Below the pieces are notes generated by a model that saw only the letters and a program-made list of their open reading frames with translations, was not told the DNA's origin and did not search any database. A DNA stretch of 64,000 nt from Rhizobacter sp. (GTDB lineage: Bacteria > Pseudomonadota > Gammaproteobacteria > Burkholderiales > Burkholderiaceae_C), in NCBI GenBank assembly GCA_019635355.1, contig JAHBZQ010000001.1:2294001-2358000 (forward strand). The letters are read 5' to 3'. Shown here piece by piece: positions 16,670-25,094 of the stretch (within the stretch, counting starts at the first letter, position 1; every line of letters starts with the position of its first letter). The position numbers and the translations under genes were made by a program.

Positions 16670-17854
16670 TCAGGTGAGCGCAGACTCCGCGGCTTCCACC
16701 ACGCGGGCGGTCACCATCGCCGGGTCGAACGCTGCGTGACGCCGGGCCACGGCGCGTGCCGCTGCGGCGTGCGGGCCGTCGGTGCGCAGCATGGCCGCGA
16801 TGAGCGGCGCATAGGCCACCGGCTGCGGCTGCATCGCGGCGTTGACCCCCGCGCCGCTGCGCTCGACCTGGCGCGCGAGCAGGTGTTGCTCGGCGTGCTC
16901 GGGCAGCATCAGCACCGGAATGCCGAGCCTCAAGGCCTGGGCCACGGAGGCCTGGCCTGCGTGGCAGATCAGCAGCGAGCAGCGCGGCAAGGCACGCTGC
17001 AGGTCGATCGGCTGGCGGCGGACGTGCAGCGTGGGCGCGTGAACGGGCTCGGGGCCGTCACCCGGCAGGTAGCACAGCGTGGGCAGGCCCGACACCGCCA
17101 GTGCCTTGAGCACTTCGGCATGCCCAGGGTGCGAGCGGCGCAGGTAGGCCAGCACATGTGGGCCGCCGCCGCTCGGCCACTGTGGCTCGGCGCCGGGTGG
17201 GTATTCGCAGTCCGGGCCGAGGTAGTCGGAAGCATTGCGGCCAAGGCCGCCGTAGTGGTCGAGTTCGGGCCAGGTGCACAGCAGCGTGCGCTCGGGGTAG
17301 AAGAGATCGCACAAACGGTCGAGCGGCGCAGCGCCGGCCTCGCGCAGCACGGTGTTGACGTTGCCCAGCACATGCGCGTCGGCCTCGCCCGCGTGGTGCT
17401 CAGGCGGGGGCGCCCAGTCGCGAAACACCGGCAGCGGCGAGAGCCGCGGCGGCACCGAGAAGCCGTGCCCGATGTGCACCGCCGGCACGCGCAGCGTGCG
17501 GGCCGCCAGCAGCGCGGTGGGCGCGTGGTCCGCGATCACGACGCTCGCGCCGCTCGCCTCGATCAGCGACTGCCACGCCGCCACCAGCCCGGCCAGCCCC
17601 GGCGCATGGCCGTAACCACAGGCCAGCAGCACATCGGCCATCGTCCAGGCGGGCTGGGGCACGGTATTGATCGCGATCGGCGCCTGGTAGAGGCGTCCGA
17701 GTTCGGGAGCCAGCATCGCCCGGCCGCCCATCACGTCGCGCAGCGCGAAGCTCAGCGTGTGCCCGCGGGCCTGGAGCGCCGTGGCCACCGGCCGCAGGCG
17801 CGTCAGGTGACCGAGGTGCGCCCCCAGCTCCCATGCCATCAACACCTTGGCCAC
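16670..17854 (-). CDS. Glycosyltransferase of the UDP-glycosyltransferase (GT-B) type
   Basis: A 394-aa protein with a two-lobe GT-B architecture. The N-terminal lobe starts VLMAWELGAHLGHLTRLRPVATALQARGH, the usual acceptor-domain opening. The C-terminal lobe ends with HAGQASVAQALRLGIPVLMLPEHAEQHLLARQVERSGAG, close to the MGT/UGT nucleotide-sugar signature (normally HGG...P...DQ). GTG at 17854 is chosen as start because it directly precedes the conserved opening; ATG at 17839 is an alternative. It follows the autotransporter-type gene by 11 nt, so the two are probably co-transcribed, and it could modify a surface molecule. The acceptor and sugar are unknown. Confidence 0.78.
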   Translation of the reverse strand: MAKVLMAWELGAHLGHLTRLRPVATALQARGHTLSFALRDVMGGRAMLAPELGRLYQAPIAINTVPQPAWTMADVLLACGYGHAPGLAGLVAAWQSLIEASGASVVIADHAPTALLAARTLRVPAVHIGHGFSVPPRLSPLPVFRDWAPPPEHHAGEADAHVLGNVNTVLREAGAAPLDRLCDLFYPERTLLCTWPELDHYGGLGRNASDYLGPDCEYPPGAEPQWPSGGGPHVLAYLRRSHPGHAEVLKALAVSGLPTLCYLPGDGPEPVHAPTLHVRRQPIDLQRALPRCSLLICHAGQASVAQALRLGIPVLMLPEHAEQHLLARQVERSGAGVNAAMQPQPVAYAPLIAAMLRTDGPHAAAARAVARRHAAFDPAMVTARVVEAAESALT

Positions 17855-17865
17855 GGGCCCGCCGA

Positions 17866-19344
17866 TCAGAGTTCGAAGCGCAAGCCGAGCCCGAGGCGCT
17901 GGCTGCGGTAGCCCTTCTGCGCCACGCCGGTCTCGTAGTCCACGTACCAGCTCATGCCACCCTGGTGCACGCTCGACAGGCCGAGTGCCACGTTGCCGTA
18001 GCCCGCGCTGGTGTCGGCCGTGTTCGGGATGAGCACCGTGGTGTTGCCGTTGACGAGGCTCGCGCTGGCCGCGTCTCGCGTGCGTTGCGTGCGGTGCGTG
18101 GCTTCGAGGCGCACATACGGCAGCACCAGGCCCCACGACACGGGCACGCTCGCCTGCACTTGCGCGCCGAGGTTGTAGCTGGTGGAGCGCACCGTTTGGC
18201 GACTCACGCTGATGGCCTCGGTGCTGCCGCTTTCCTCGAAAGCCTCGACGCGCGAAGTGACGCTGTCGATGCGCACGTAGGGGCCCACGCTCCAGGCGCC
18301 GAAGTTCATGTCGCGCCCGGCGGAAAGGCTCAGGCCCAGACCACGCCCGCCCGGCCGGGCCTCGGCCACGCCGCCGAGGCCGTCGTCGCGCTGCAGGGCG
18401 TAACGCGTGGCTTCATAGCTCACGGTCGCGCTCACGTAGGCCGAGGGCGTGATGCTCCAGTTGGTGTAGGCGGTGACCTGACCGCCCTTGCTCTTCTGCT
18501 CGCTGAGCGTCTCGGCGAAATCGATGCGCGCGTTCGACCCACCGGCGTTGGCCCCGACCACCCACTCGTCGCTCAGGCGGTAGTCGGCACCGACCGACAG
18601 CGCCGTGCTGCGCAGCTTGAACTCGGACTGCGTGTCGCTGCGGTTCTGGCGCAGGTAGTCACCGAGGCCGAGCAGGTACACGCCCAGGCGCCGCGTCTCG
18701 CGCGCGGCAGCGGCCGGGTCGTCGGTCTTCTTCACCGGCAAGGGCACACCTTGCACATCGAAGGCCGGCACGTTGCGGTTGGCGCGCAGCGTGCGCATGC
18801 GCGACTGCGCATGGTCGAGGTTGCTCTTGATGCGCTGGCCTTGCACGGCCATCAAGGGCGTGGCCAGCTCGGCCGCGTTGGTGGTGGGAGCGGCGCAGTC
18901 GTGGTCGTGCCGGCGCACGCGGGTGGCGCGGGCGCGTGCCGCCGCCGCGGGCAGCACTTCGCCGGGGCACGGCAGGGTGACGACGGTGGTCGGATAACCG
19001 CCCTCGCCTGCCACACTCACCATGCCGCCGTAGCCCATGTCGATGGCCGAGATGTAGTAGGTGTGCTCACCCGGCAAGGCCGGCACGGTGAGCGCGCCAC
19101 CGGCCACATTGCGCGTGCCGAGCGGCGACGAACTCCCCGGCGGGCCGATGTGCCACACCTCGGCACCCGAGGTGATGGGCATGCTGGTGTCGGTGTCGAT
19201 GCAGTTGCCCACGAGTGCCACGGTGCCGCCGGACACCAGCGCATTCGGTGAGCACTCGATGGCCGCCGAAGCATCGGCGGCAACAGACAGGAGACACGGC
19301 AACACGGCCAGTGATGACAGCGATGTGATCTTGGATTTCTTCAT
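17866..19344 (-). CDS. Autotransporter-type outer-membrane beta-barrel protein
   Basis: A 492-aa exported protein: signal peptide (1-28), a short N-terminal region with Cys residues and GGTVALVGNCIDTDTSMPITSG, a linker around 130-200, then a C-terminal autotransporter-type barrel of about 290 residues with alternating amphipathic strands (SVGADYRLSDEWVVGANAGGSNARIDF, AYTNWSITPSAYVSATVSYEATRYAL, LGLSLSAGRDMNFGAWSVGPYVRID) and a terminal GLGLRFEL. The passenger is too short for an adhesin, so the protein may be a barrel with a small plug. Divergent from the OmpA gene; followed 11 nt later by the glycosyltransferase. Confidence 0.8.
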   Translation of the reverse strand: MKKSKITSLSSLAVLPCLLSVAADASAAIECSPNALVSGGTVALVGNCIDTDTSMPITSGAEVWHIGPPGSSSPLGTRNVAGGALTVPALPGEHTYYISAIDMGYGGMVSVAGEGGYPTTVVTLPCPGEVLPAAAARARATRVRRHDHDCAAPTTNAAELATPLMAVQGQRIKSNLDHAQSRMRTLRANRNVPAFDVQGVPLPVKKTDDPAAAARETRRLGVYLLGLGDYLRQNRSDTQSEFKLRSTALSVGADYRLSDEWVVGANAGGSNARIDFAETLSEQKSKGGQVTAYTNWSITPSAYVSATVSYEATRYALQRDDGLGGVAEARPGGRGLGLSLSAGRDMNFGAWSVGPYVRIDSVTSRVEAFEESGSTEAISVSRQTVRSTSYNLGAQVQASVPVSWGLVLPYVRLEATHRTQRTRDAASASLVNGNTTVLIPNTADTSAGYGNVALGLSSVHQGGMSWYVDYETGVAQKGYRSQRLGLGLRFEL

Positions 19345-19585
19345 GGTGTAGTTCTGTGGGATCTCGCGTGCGGCCCCTCTCCGATGCCGCCCGCCTGGGC
19401 AAAAAAGCCGCGATCATCCCGACATCACCTGCACGCGCCCATCCCCTTTGCGGGTGGATGCCGCATGGAGCCCGGCACCGTTTCCGTTGGTTGCATTTGG
19501 GTGTGCCATGCACCCTCCGATGTGGGGGCTGTTGCACGCAGACCGCATGGAAAAATCGCCGGTTGCGTTCACAGGGAGAAAACGA
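19345..19585. promoter_or_regulatory. Divergent intergenic region, autotransporter / OmpA-family genes
   Basis: A 241-nt region between two outward-facing genes. It has a short A-run (AAAAAAG near 19400) and carries GGGAG 9-13 nt before the OmpA-family ATG. Divergent promoters are inferred from position; no clear operator was identified. Confidence 0.3.
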
Positions 19586-20152
19586 ATGAACATCAAGAAT
19601 GGCGCCGCCACGCTGGCGTTGCTCGCCGCGCCGCTGCTGGCGCAAGCCCAGACGGTGATGGTCTACGAAGAAGGCCATCAACCCACCCCACAGGAAGTGG
19701 CCGACATCCTCTTCCGCGGCGCGAGCGAAGCCACCAAGCTGCGTGGCCAGGCCCCCATCAACGGCCGCTCGCCGTTTGCGCTGCTCGAGCAGACGCCCAC
19801 GCAGAACCCCGTCGAAGCGAGTGCCGTCTCGGTGCCCGTGCCCTTCGATTTCGATTCGGCCACGCTCAGCCCCAAGGCCCGCCAGCAGCTCGACGTGATC
19901 GCCGAAGGCATTCGCCTGACCGAAGGCACGGTGAAGGTGGTGGTCGAGGGCCACACCGATGCGAAGGGCAGCGTTCACTACAACGAGAGCCTGTCGCTGC
20001 GCCGCGCTGCGGCCGTGCGCAACTACCTGGTCAACGTGAAGAAGCTGCCCGTCACCCAGCTCGGTGTGGAAGGCAAGGGCCCGCACAAGCTGCTCGACAA
20101 GAGCGACCCCTTCAACGGCAGCAACCGCCGCGTGCAGTTCCGCGCCGGCTGA
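19586..20152 (+). CDS. OmpA-family peptidoglycan-binding protein
   Basis: A 188-aa exported protein with a signal peptide (1-22, ending LLAQAQ), a short spacer, and an OmpA-like domain from about residue 82 (VPVPFDFDSATLSPKARQQLDVIAEGI; VVVEGHTDAKGSVHYNESLSLRRAAAVRNYLV; GKGPHKLLDKSDPFNGSNRRVQFR). The domain contains the conserved Asp and Arg of the diaminopimelate-binding pocket (GHTDAKG, NRRV). It probably anchors to peptidoglycan in the periplasm. The caspase-like gene starts 9 nt after its stop, so the two form a transcription unit and may act together. Confidence 0.9.
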   Translation: MNIKNGAATLALLAAPLLAQAQTVMVYEEGHQPTPQEVADILFRGASEATKLRGQAPINGRSPFALLEQTPTQNPVEASAVSVPVPFDFDSATLSPKARQQLDVIAEGIRLTEGTVKVVVEGHTDAKGSVHYNESLSLRRAAAVRNYLVNVKKLPVTQLGVEGKGPHKLLDKSDPFNGSNRRVQFRAG

Positions 20153-20160
20153 GGCTTGCC

Positions 20161-21948
20161 ATGCGCTTGATGTCCACGCCGCGCCCGCGGCAACTGGCGC
20201 TGGCGAGCGCCGCGCTGATCCTGGGTCTGGTGTGGGGCTCGCACGCGAAGGGCGCCGACCAGCCGGCCCCGCAGGCCGAGCCGGCCGATGGCCTCGTGCA
20301 CTGCCTGCTGCCCGGCCAGGTGCGCCGGCTGGGCCTGAGCACCACCGTGATGCCGCGCCGTGCGACGCGGCTCTCGCCCACACAGTGCCAGGCGGCGGGC
20401 GGCGAATACACCGAGCCACAGTCGCAACCGCAAACACAGGCTGCGAACGGTGGCACGACGGGTGCGGGCACCGCAGCAGCAGCGGGTGGCGGCACCGCTG
20501 TGACCGCAGTGCCAGACCGCGCCGCGACGCTCACCGCATTGCTGCCGGCCGCCACCCAGGGCGCGCCCGCAGCGCAGACCACGATGGCCGAGCTGCTCGA
20601 CCAGCGCGGTGACCGCGCCGAAGCGCAGTCGTGGTACGAGAAGGCCGCCGCGCAAGGCTCGGCCCGCGCGCTGATCGGCCTGGCCGGTTTCCTCGAGAAA
20701 GGCGCGATGCTGGCCGCAGCGCAAGGCCTCAGCTCGCTCGACGCCTACCGCCGCATCGGCGACCTCGTCCAGAAGGCCACCGGCGGCCTGGTGGCGGGCC
20801 TGTCGATCCAGCGCGCGGAGCGCCTGCGGGTCGACGTGGTGTCGCCGCTCGGCGCCGTGCCGCTGCCGCGCATGGCCGGCGCGCCGATCACGCTCGAAAG
20901 CGCCCCCGGCCCGCTGGAGGTGGTGGTGCGCGTGGCGAGCACCAACGGCGTGAAGTCCGTGCGGGTCAACGGCCAGCCGCACGCCCCCGATGCACAAGGC
21001 CTGCTGAGCATTCCGCTCACCGTGGGCGACACCCCGTCGACCGTGCTCGTGCAGGCCGAAGACGAAGTGGGCGCGCAGGCGCAGGCCGAGTTGAAGCTCG
21101 TGCAACGCTCGGCGCCGCTGGTGGCGAGTGCGGCATCCGCCGTGGCAACCCCTGCGGTCGCGTCGCCCGCCGCCCTGCCCCTCGACGCGCAACCGCTCGC
21201 CCCGCTGCCCGGTGGCAAGCGCCACGCGCTCGTCATCGCCAACCAGCAGTACAAGCACTGGACGAAGCTCGACACCCCGCGCGCCGATGCGAACGCCGTT
21301 GCCACCGTGCTCAAGCAGCGCTTCGGTTTCGAGGTGACGCTGCTGCAGGACGTGACGCGCCAGCAGCTGCTGTCGGCCTTGGGCAAGCTGCGCCAGCAGG
21401 TCGGCCCGCAAGACCAGGTGGTCGTCTACTACGCCGGCCACGGCCAGATGGACACGGTGACCGCCCGCGGCTACTGGATCCCCGTCGACGGCGACGAGAA
21501 AGACATCGCGCAATGGGTGTCGGTGATCGACGTGACCGACCAGCTCTCGGCCATGAGCGCGCGCCACGTGCTGGTGATCGCCGACTCGTGCTACTCGGGC
21601 ACGCTCACCCGCTCGCTCGTGCCCAGCGTCGACCAGGCCTTGACGCTCGAGCAGCGCCTGGGCCCGCTGCGCCAGCTCAGCCAGCAGCGCGCCCGCGTGG
21701 CCATGACCTCGGGCGGCATGGAGCCGGTGGTCGATGGCGGCAGCATCAACCACTCGCTCTTCGCGCGCAGCCTGCTCGACGTGCTGGGCCAGGTGCGCTC
21801 GCCGATGGCCGCGCAGGAGTTGCATGGTGCGGTGGCCGCGCGTTTCGCGCACCTGGCGCGCCGCCTCAAGATCCCGCAGCAGCCACAGTACGCGCCCATC
21901 GGCTTCGCCGGCCACGAGGCGGGCGACTTCGTCTTCGCCCCAATCTGA
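20161..21948 (+). CDS. Secreted caspase-like (peptidase C14 / metacaspase-type) protein
   Basis: A 595-aa exported protein. Domains: signal peptide (about 1-31); a small two-Cys domain (44-84, HCLLPGQVRRLG...LSPTQCQAAGGEY); a low-complexity Gly/Ala segment (95-118); one or two Sel1-like helices (140-182, RAEAQSWYEKAAAQGSARALIGLAGFLEKG); a beta-sandwich-like region (215-315); and a caspase domain from about 353 (KRHALVIANQQYKHWTKLDTPRADANAVATVLKQRFGF). The catalytic dyad is intact: His427 in YYAGHGQ and Cys477 in IADSCYSG. Bacterial homologues cleave after basic residues, but the substrate here is unknown. It lies 8 nt after the OmpA gene. Confidence 0.88.
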   Translation: MRLMSTPRPRQLALASAALILGLVWGSHAKGADQPAPQAEPADGLVHCLLPGQVRRLGLSTTVMPRRATRLSPTQCQAAGGEYTEPQSQPQTQAANGGTTGAGTAAAAGGGTAVTAVPDRAATLTALLPAATQGAPAAQTTMAELLDQRGDRAEAQSWYEKAAAQGSARALIGLAGFLEKGAMLAAAQGLSSLDAYRRIGDLVQKATGGLVAGLSIQRAERLRVDVVSPLGAVPLPRMAGAPITLESAPGPLEVVVRVASTNGVKSVRVNGQPHAPDAQGLLSIPLTVGDTPSTVLVQAEDEVGAQAQAELKLVQRSAPLVASAASAVATPAVASPAALPLDAQPLAPLPGGKRHALVIANQQYKHWTKLDTPRADANAVATVLKQRFGFEVTLLQDVTRQQLLSALGKLRQQVGPQDQVVVYYAGHGQMDTVTARGYWIPVDGDEKDIAQWVSVIDVTDQLSAMSARHVLVIADSCYSGTLTRSLVPSVDQALTLEQRLGPLRQLSQQRARVAMTSGGMEPVVDGGSINHSLFARSLLDVLGQVRSPMAAQELHGAVAARFAHLARRLKIPQQPQYAPIGFAGHEAGDFVFAPI

Positions 21949-21964
21949 GTTCGGGAGCGGTGGG

Positions 21965-22771
21965 CTACTGGCCCACCACGCCCGCACCCACCACGCTTGA
22001 GATGGCGATCTGCAGGCCCGTGGCCCCGGCCGCCACGGGTGGCGAGTGGCCTTCCAGGTCACCCGGGCGCGGCTGGCCTTCGCCGCTCTTGCTCACACGC
22101 GCCGTGACCACCACGCGCGGAAAGGCCGACACCCTCGCGTCGGGCCACATCGCCATGCTGTCGTCGAGCGTGAACTGCAGCGGCAGGTCTTTCACCTGTT
22201 TGCGGATCACCGCCAGCGGCATCGGCGGCCCCTCCACCGCGCGGGCGAAGATGAAGACCGTGTCGGTCGGCCGCGCCTGTTGGGCCAGGCTCGGCGACAG
22301 GTCCACCGTGCCGCTGATGGACGCGCCCGCTGGCACCGAAGCGCCCGGCCCCGCTGCATCGACGACCGCTGCACCCGCCGTGCCCTGCAGCACCGGCACC
22401 GCGTCAGGCGACGACGTGACCGGCGCCGGCACTGCGCTGCTGCGCGACGACACCGCCCACCCGTAGGTGAGCAAGGCCGCCACCACCGCGGCCACGCCCG
22501 CGCCGACGATCCAGCGCAGCGCGTCCGACTTCTGCGGCGCAGCCGGCATGGGCAGCGGCGGCAGCAGCGCCGCCTCGGGCCGCATGTCGCCCATCATCAC
22601 GGTCTCGGGCCACTCTTCGTCGGGGTCGGGGCTGCGCATCACCGCATCGACCAGCTTGCGCTCGAGCAGCGCGCGCGCTTCCGCGTACTGCGGGTCGTTC
22701 ACGAACCCGGTGATGTGCTGCTCATGCAGGTCTTGCAGACGTTTGCGCAGCGACTGGACTTCCTCGTTCAT
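21965..22771 (-). CDS. CcmI/CycH-like protein lacking the TPR domain
   Basis: A 268-aa single-pass membrane protein. The N-terminus (residues 1-46, VQSLRKRLQDLHEQHITGFVNDPQYAEARALLERKLVD) resembles the opening of CcmI. A membrane helix lies at 86-106. The periplasmic C-terminus (about 150-260: ISGTVDLSPSLAQQARPTDTVFIFARAVEGPPMPLAVIRKQVKDLPLQFTLDDSMAMWP...VVVTARVSKSG) is the CycH/CcmI C-terminal domain. The TPR domain that normally binds apocytochrome c is absent, and no other ccm gene is nearby, so its role may differ from haem-ligation chaperoning. It converges on the caspase-like gene with 16 nt between stops. Confidence 0.72.
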   Translation of the reverse strand: MNEEVQSLRKRLQDLHEQHITGFVNDPQYAEARALLERKLVDAVMRSPDPDEEWPETVMMGDMRPEAALLPPLPMPAAPQKSDALRWIVGAGVAAVVAALLTYGWAVSSRSSAVPAPVTSSPDAVPVLQGTAGAAVVDAAGPGASVPAGASISGTVDLSPSLAQQARPTDTVFIFARAVEGPPMPLAVIRKQVKDLPLQFTLDDSMAMWPDARVSAFPRVVVTARVSKSGEGQPRPGDLEGHSPPVAAGATGLQIAISSVVGAGVVGQ

Positions 22772-22893
22772 CCGCGTATTGCATCACGCCCCGGGAAGGC
22801 CGCCGTTTCCCCCATCGGTGGGGGTGCGCCCGCACACGCTGCGCCATACTGCGGCTCCACGCGCACACACCCGGCGCACCCCGTATTGCCCCC

Positions 22894-23661
22894 ATGCCTT
22901 CTCGCCCCGCTTCCAGCTCCAAACTGTCTCCGGGCTACGCCGCCAACATGGAAGGCGTGGCCGCCGTCGAACGCGCGCTCGCCATCGTCGAAGCGATCGA
23001 GCGTGCCGAACAGCCGCTCACGCTCACGGGCATCGCCGAGACCACCGGCCTCTACAAGAGCGCGGTGCTGCGCATGATGGTCACGCTGGAGCGGCGCGGC
23101 CTCGTGCTGCGCCAGCAGGACCAGCGCTACGTGCTGGGCCCACTCGCGTTTCGCCTTGGCCGCGCCTACGAGCGCAACAACCGGGTCGAACAACAGCTCG
23201 CGCCGCTGATGCAGGCGCTGGTGGAGCGCGGCACTGAAAGCCCCTCGTTCCACGTGCGGCAGGACGACGAGACCCGCCTGTGCCTGCTGCGGATCGACTC
23301 GCGCCATTCCACGCTCGACCGCGTACGCACAGGCGACCTGCTGCCGCTCAAGCGCGGTGCGGCCGGCAAGGTGCTGCTGCGATTCGGCACGGGTGAGGCC
23401 GACGCCTTCAGCGGCGAGCTCGCCGAATACTCGTTCGGCGAGCGCGATCCGCTGTGCGGCGCAGTGGCCGGGCCGGTGTTCGGCCCCGGCGGCGCGCTGC
23501 TGGGCGCGCTGTCGCTCTCGGGCCCACTCGACCGCTTCACCGAATCGGCAGTGAAGAAGATGGTGAAGCCGCTGCTCGAAGCCTGCGAGACGGCCACGCG
23601 CAACCTCGGCGGCGTGTGGCCGGCCGAGCGCGCCACTAAGCGGCGAGATAGCCGAAATTGA
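22894..23661 (+). CDS. IclR-family transcriptional regulator
   Basis: A 255-aa regulator with an N-terminal winged helix-turn-helix (residues about 23-85: AVERALAIVEAIERAEQPLTLTGIAETTGLYKSAVLRMMVTLERRGLVLR) and an IclR effector domain (100-240: LLPLKRGAAGKVLLRF, PVFGPGGALLGALSLSGPLDRF). It is divergent from the CcmI-like gene. An operator-like array lies 1.4 kb downstream in front of the catabolic operon, which this protein may control. Its 3' end overlaps the convergent gene by 26 nt. The effector is unknown. Confidence 0.92.
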   Translation: MPSRPASSSKLSPGYAANMEGVAAVERALAIVEAIERAEQPLTLTGIAETTGLYKSAVLRMMVTLERRGLVLRQQDQRYVLGPLAFRLGRAYERNNRVEQQLAPLMQALVERGTESPSFHVRQDDETRLCLLRIDSRHSTLDRVRTGDLLPLKRGAAGKVLLRFGTGEADAFSGELAEYSFGERDPLCGAVAGPVFGPGGALLGALSLSGPLDRFTESAVKKMVKPLLEACETATRNLGGVWPAERATKRRDSRN

Positions 23662-24151
23662 GCGCCGACTCGCCCGACGCCAGGCATCGCTGGTAGTAGG
23701 CCAGGATGTCCTGGGTGACCGGGTCGACGTTCGGGTTGCGGGCCAGCACCGGAAGCTCGGTCGCAGCAAACACCTTCTCGCCCTTCGTCACACCCGAGCC
23801 GATGTAGAACGACACCTTGCCGACTGCATTGGCCGCAAAAATGCCTGACAGCGCGCGCCAGACGACGAACCCGTTTTCCTTCCACGGGTCGAGCCCGTCA
23901 AGCGCCTTGGCCCAGGCCAGCAGATGGGCGTGGCCCGGCGCGGCAATCGTCTCCAGCACCTGCGGCAAGAGCCGCTTCGCGGCCACGTCGCCATGGGTTC
24001 GCCTCAGGTGCTCGATCTCCTGCCACACGGGGCGAAAGAAGGTGCCTGCATAGAGCAGCGTGGTGTCGGGCGGGGCGGCGATCCTCGCGCGAATGGCAGG
24101 GTTCTGCCGCAGAAAGCTCAACAGATCCTTGGTCGGCTGCAGCAATGCCAT
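23636..24151 (-). CDS. Uncharacterised protein, 171 aa
   Basis: Not recognised. Start at ATG 24151 (MALLQPTKDLLSFLRQNPAIRARI) is more plausible than 24175, which would add eight residues. The protein looks soluble and mostly helical, with no signal peptide; segments include LYAGTFFRPVWQEIEHLRRTHGDVAAKRLLPQVLETI and NPNVDPVTQDILAYYQRCLASGESALNFGYL. Codon use resembles that of neighbouring genes, so it is probably a real gene. It overlaps the 3' end of the IclR gene tail-to-tail by 26 nt. Confidence 0.6.
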   Translation of the reverse strand: MALLQPTKDLLSFLRQNPAIRARIAAPPDTTLLYAGTFFRPVWQEIEHLRRTHGDVAAKRLLPQVLETIAAPGHAHLLAWAKALDGLDPWKENGFVVWRALSGIFAANAVGKVSFYIGSGVTKGEKVFAATELPVLARNPNVDPVTQDILAYYQRCLASGESALNFGYLAA

Positions 24152-24247
24152 CCCGGCTCCTCGTGGCTGACGCAAGACACGTCGGCCACAAGGCTAGCAG
24201 CCCAGACCAGGATCGGCATCGTCAGGTCTGACGAGCCAGCTTTCCGT

Positions 24248-24901
24248 TCAGTACTGCGCCAGTTGGTGCTTGATCGCCGACTCGATTACCACGGCCAGCG
24301 AGTTCTGCCCCTCCGGCATTCTGAGTGGCCCCACGGTTCGCGTGAACACGCGCTTGCCGCCGATCTCGGTCTCGATGTACACGATGTGGACGCTGCCCCT
24401 GCCCGGGTTTTCGGTCTCGGTGTAGAGCGCGCGCTTGAACTCGGTCGAGGCCAGCGCGTTGAACGCGTTGGCGTCCACGGGCGAGTGCGAGATGCCCGAG
24501 GGCTCGACCACCGTGTTGCCGGCGACCACTGCGCCGATCACCCCAAAAGCGGCACCGAGCGAACTGCGACGGAACTCGGCCTGCAGGTTGCGATAGACGA
24601 CCAGGTGGTGCACCTTGATGTCGAGCGGAGCTGCACCCGGCTTTTGCAGCGTTTCGAAGGCACGGTGCTGCAACAGGCGCACCGCAGTCGGCGCCGTCGT
24701 GCTTTCGGCAAGGCGATATGTGGCGTAGGCATCGTTCGTGATCACGAGACTGAAGATCTCGCTTTCCTTCTCGATCGGCGGGCGCAGGTCCTGCACACGC
24801 ACCTGCTCCGAGCGCTCCACGCCTTCGACTTTGAGGTTGGCCACTTGAGCCGCGCAGCCTGACAACAGGGCGACGGCGAGTACCAGCAACAGCTTCTTCA
24901 A
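24248..24901 (-). CDS. Exported lipoprotein starting at TTG
   Basis: A 217-aa lipoprotein of unknown function. TTG at 24901 is chosen because GGAGGAGAGG (24914-24905) lies directly upstream and the product begins LKKLLLVLAVALLSGCAAQ, a clean lipoprotein signal with lipobox LSGC; the longer in-frame reading has no signal peptide. The mature part contains DLRPPIEKESEIFSLVITNDAYATYRL and a glycine-rich hydrophobic stretch (SSLGAAFGVIGAVVAGNTVV). It resembles short YajG-like or flagellar-associated lipoproteins only weakly, so no function is given. Confidence 0.7.
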   Translation of the reverse strand: MKKLLLVLAVALLSGCAAQVANLKVEGVERSEQVRVQDLRPPIEKESEIFSLVITNDAYATYRLAESTTAPTAVRLLQHRAFETLQKPGAAPLDIKVHHLVVYRNLQAEFRRSSLGAAFGVIGAVVAGNTVVEPSGISHSPVDANAFNALASTEFKRALYTETENPGRGSVHIVYIETEIGGKRVFTRTVGPLRMPEGQNSLAVVIESAIKHQLAQY

Positions 24902-25045
24902 ATTCCTCTCCTCCAGTGTTCCCGGGACGTTCCAGGCCGCGCGATTGTGCAAGGCGTCCCTGCGTGCGCCCGCAACGCTCAGGGATAACACCGCCCCTGC
25001 CACGCCTTGACGCGCGGCTCGTGTGAGCGCGACACTTCTCAAAAG

Positions 25046-25072
25046 ACAGAACGTTGATTCTGTTTAACAGAA
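25046..25072 (+). promoter_or_regulatory. Operator-like array of three alternating half sites upstream of the catabolic operon
   Basis: ACAGAA (25046-25051), TTCTGT (25058-25063) and ACAGAA (25067-25072) alternate in orientation with 6-nt and 3-nt spacers, making two overlapping palindromes. TTCTGTttaACAGAA is similar in layout to IclR-family sites. The array ends 22 nt before the aldehyde dehydrogenase ATG, where a bound repressor would block transcription or initiation. Confidence 0.65.
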
Positions 25073-25094
25073 CACCTCTTCACACGAGACCCGC

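Noticed and set aside
20023..22062. A very long open frame (about 680 codons) on the minus strand opposite the caspase-like gene
   Set aside because: It is the antisense shadow of a GC-rich gene; its translation is Arg/His/Ala-rich low complexity with no motif, while the plus strand has a complete caspase domain.
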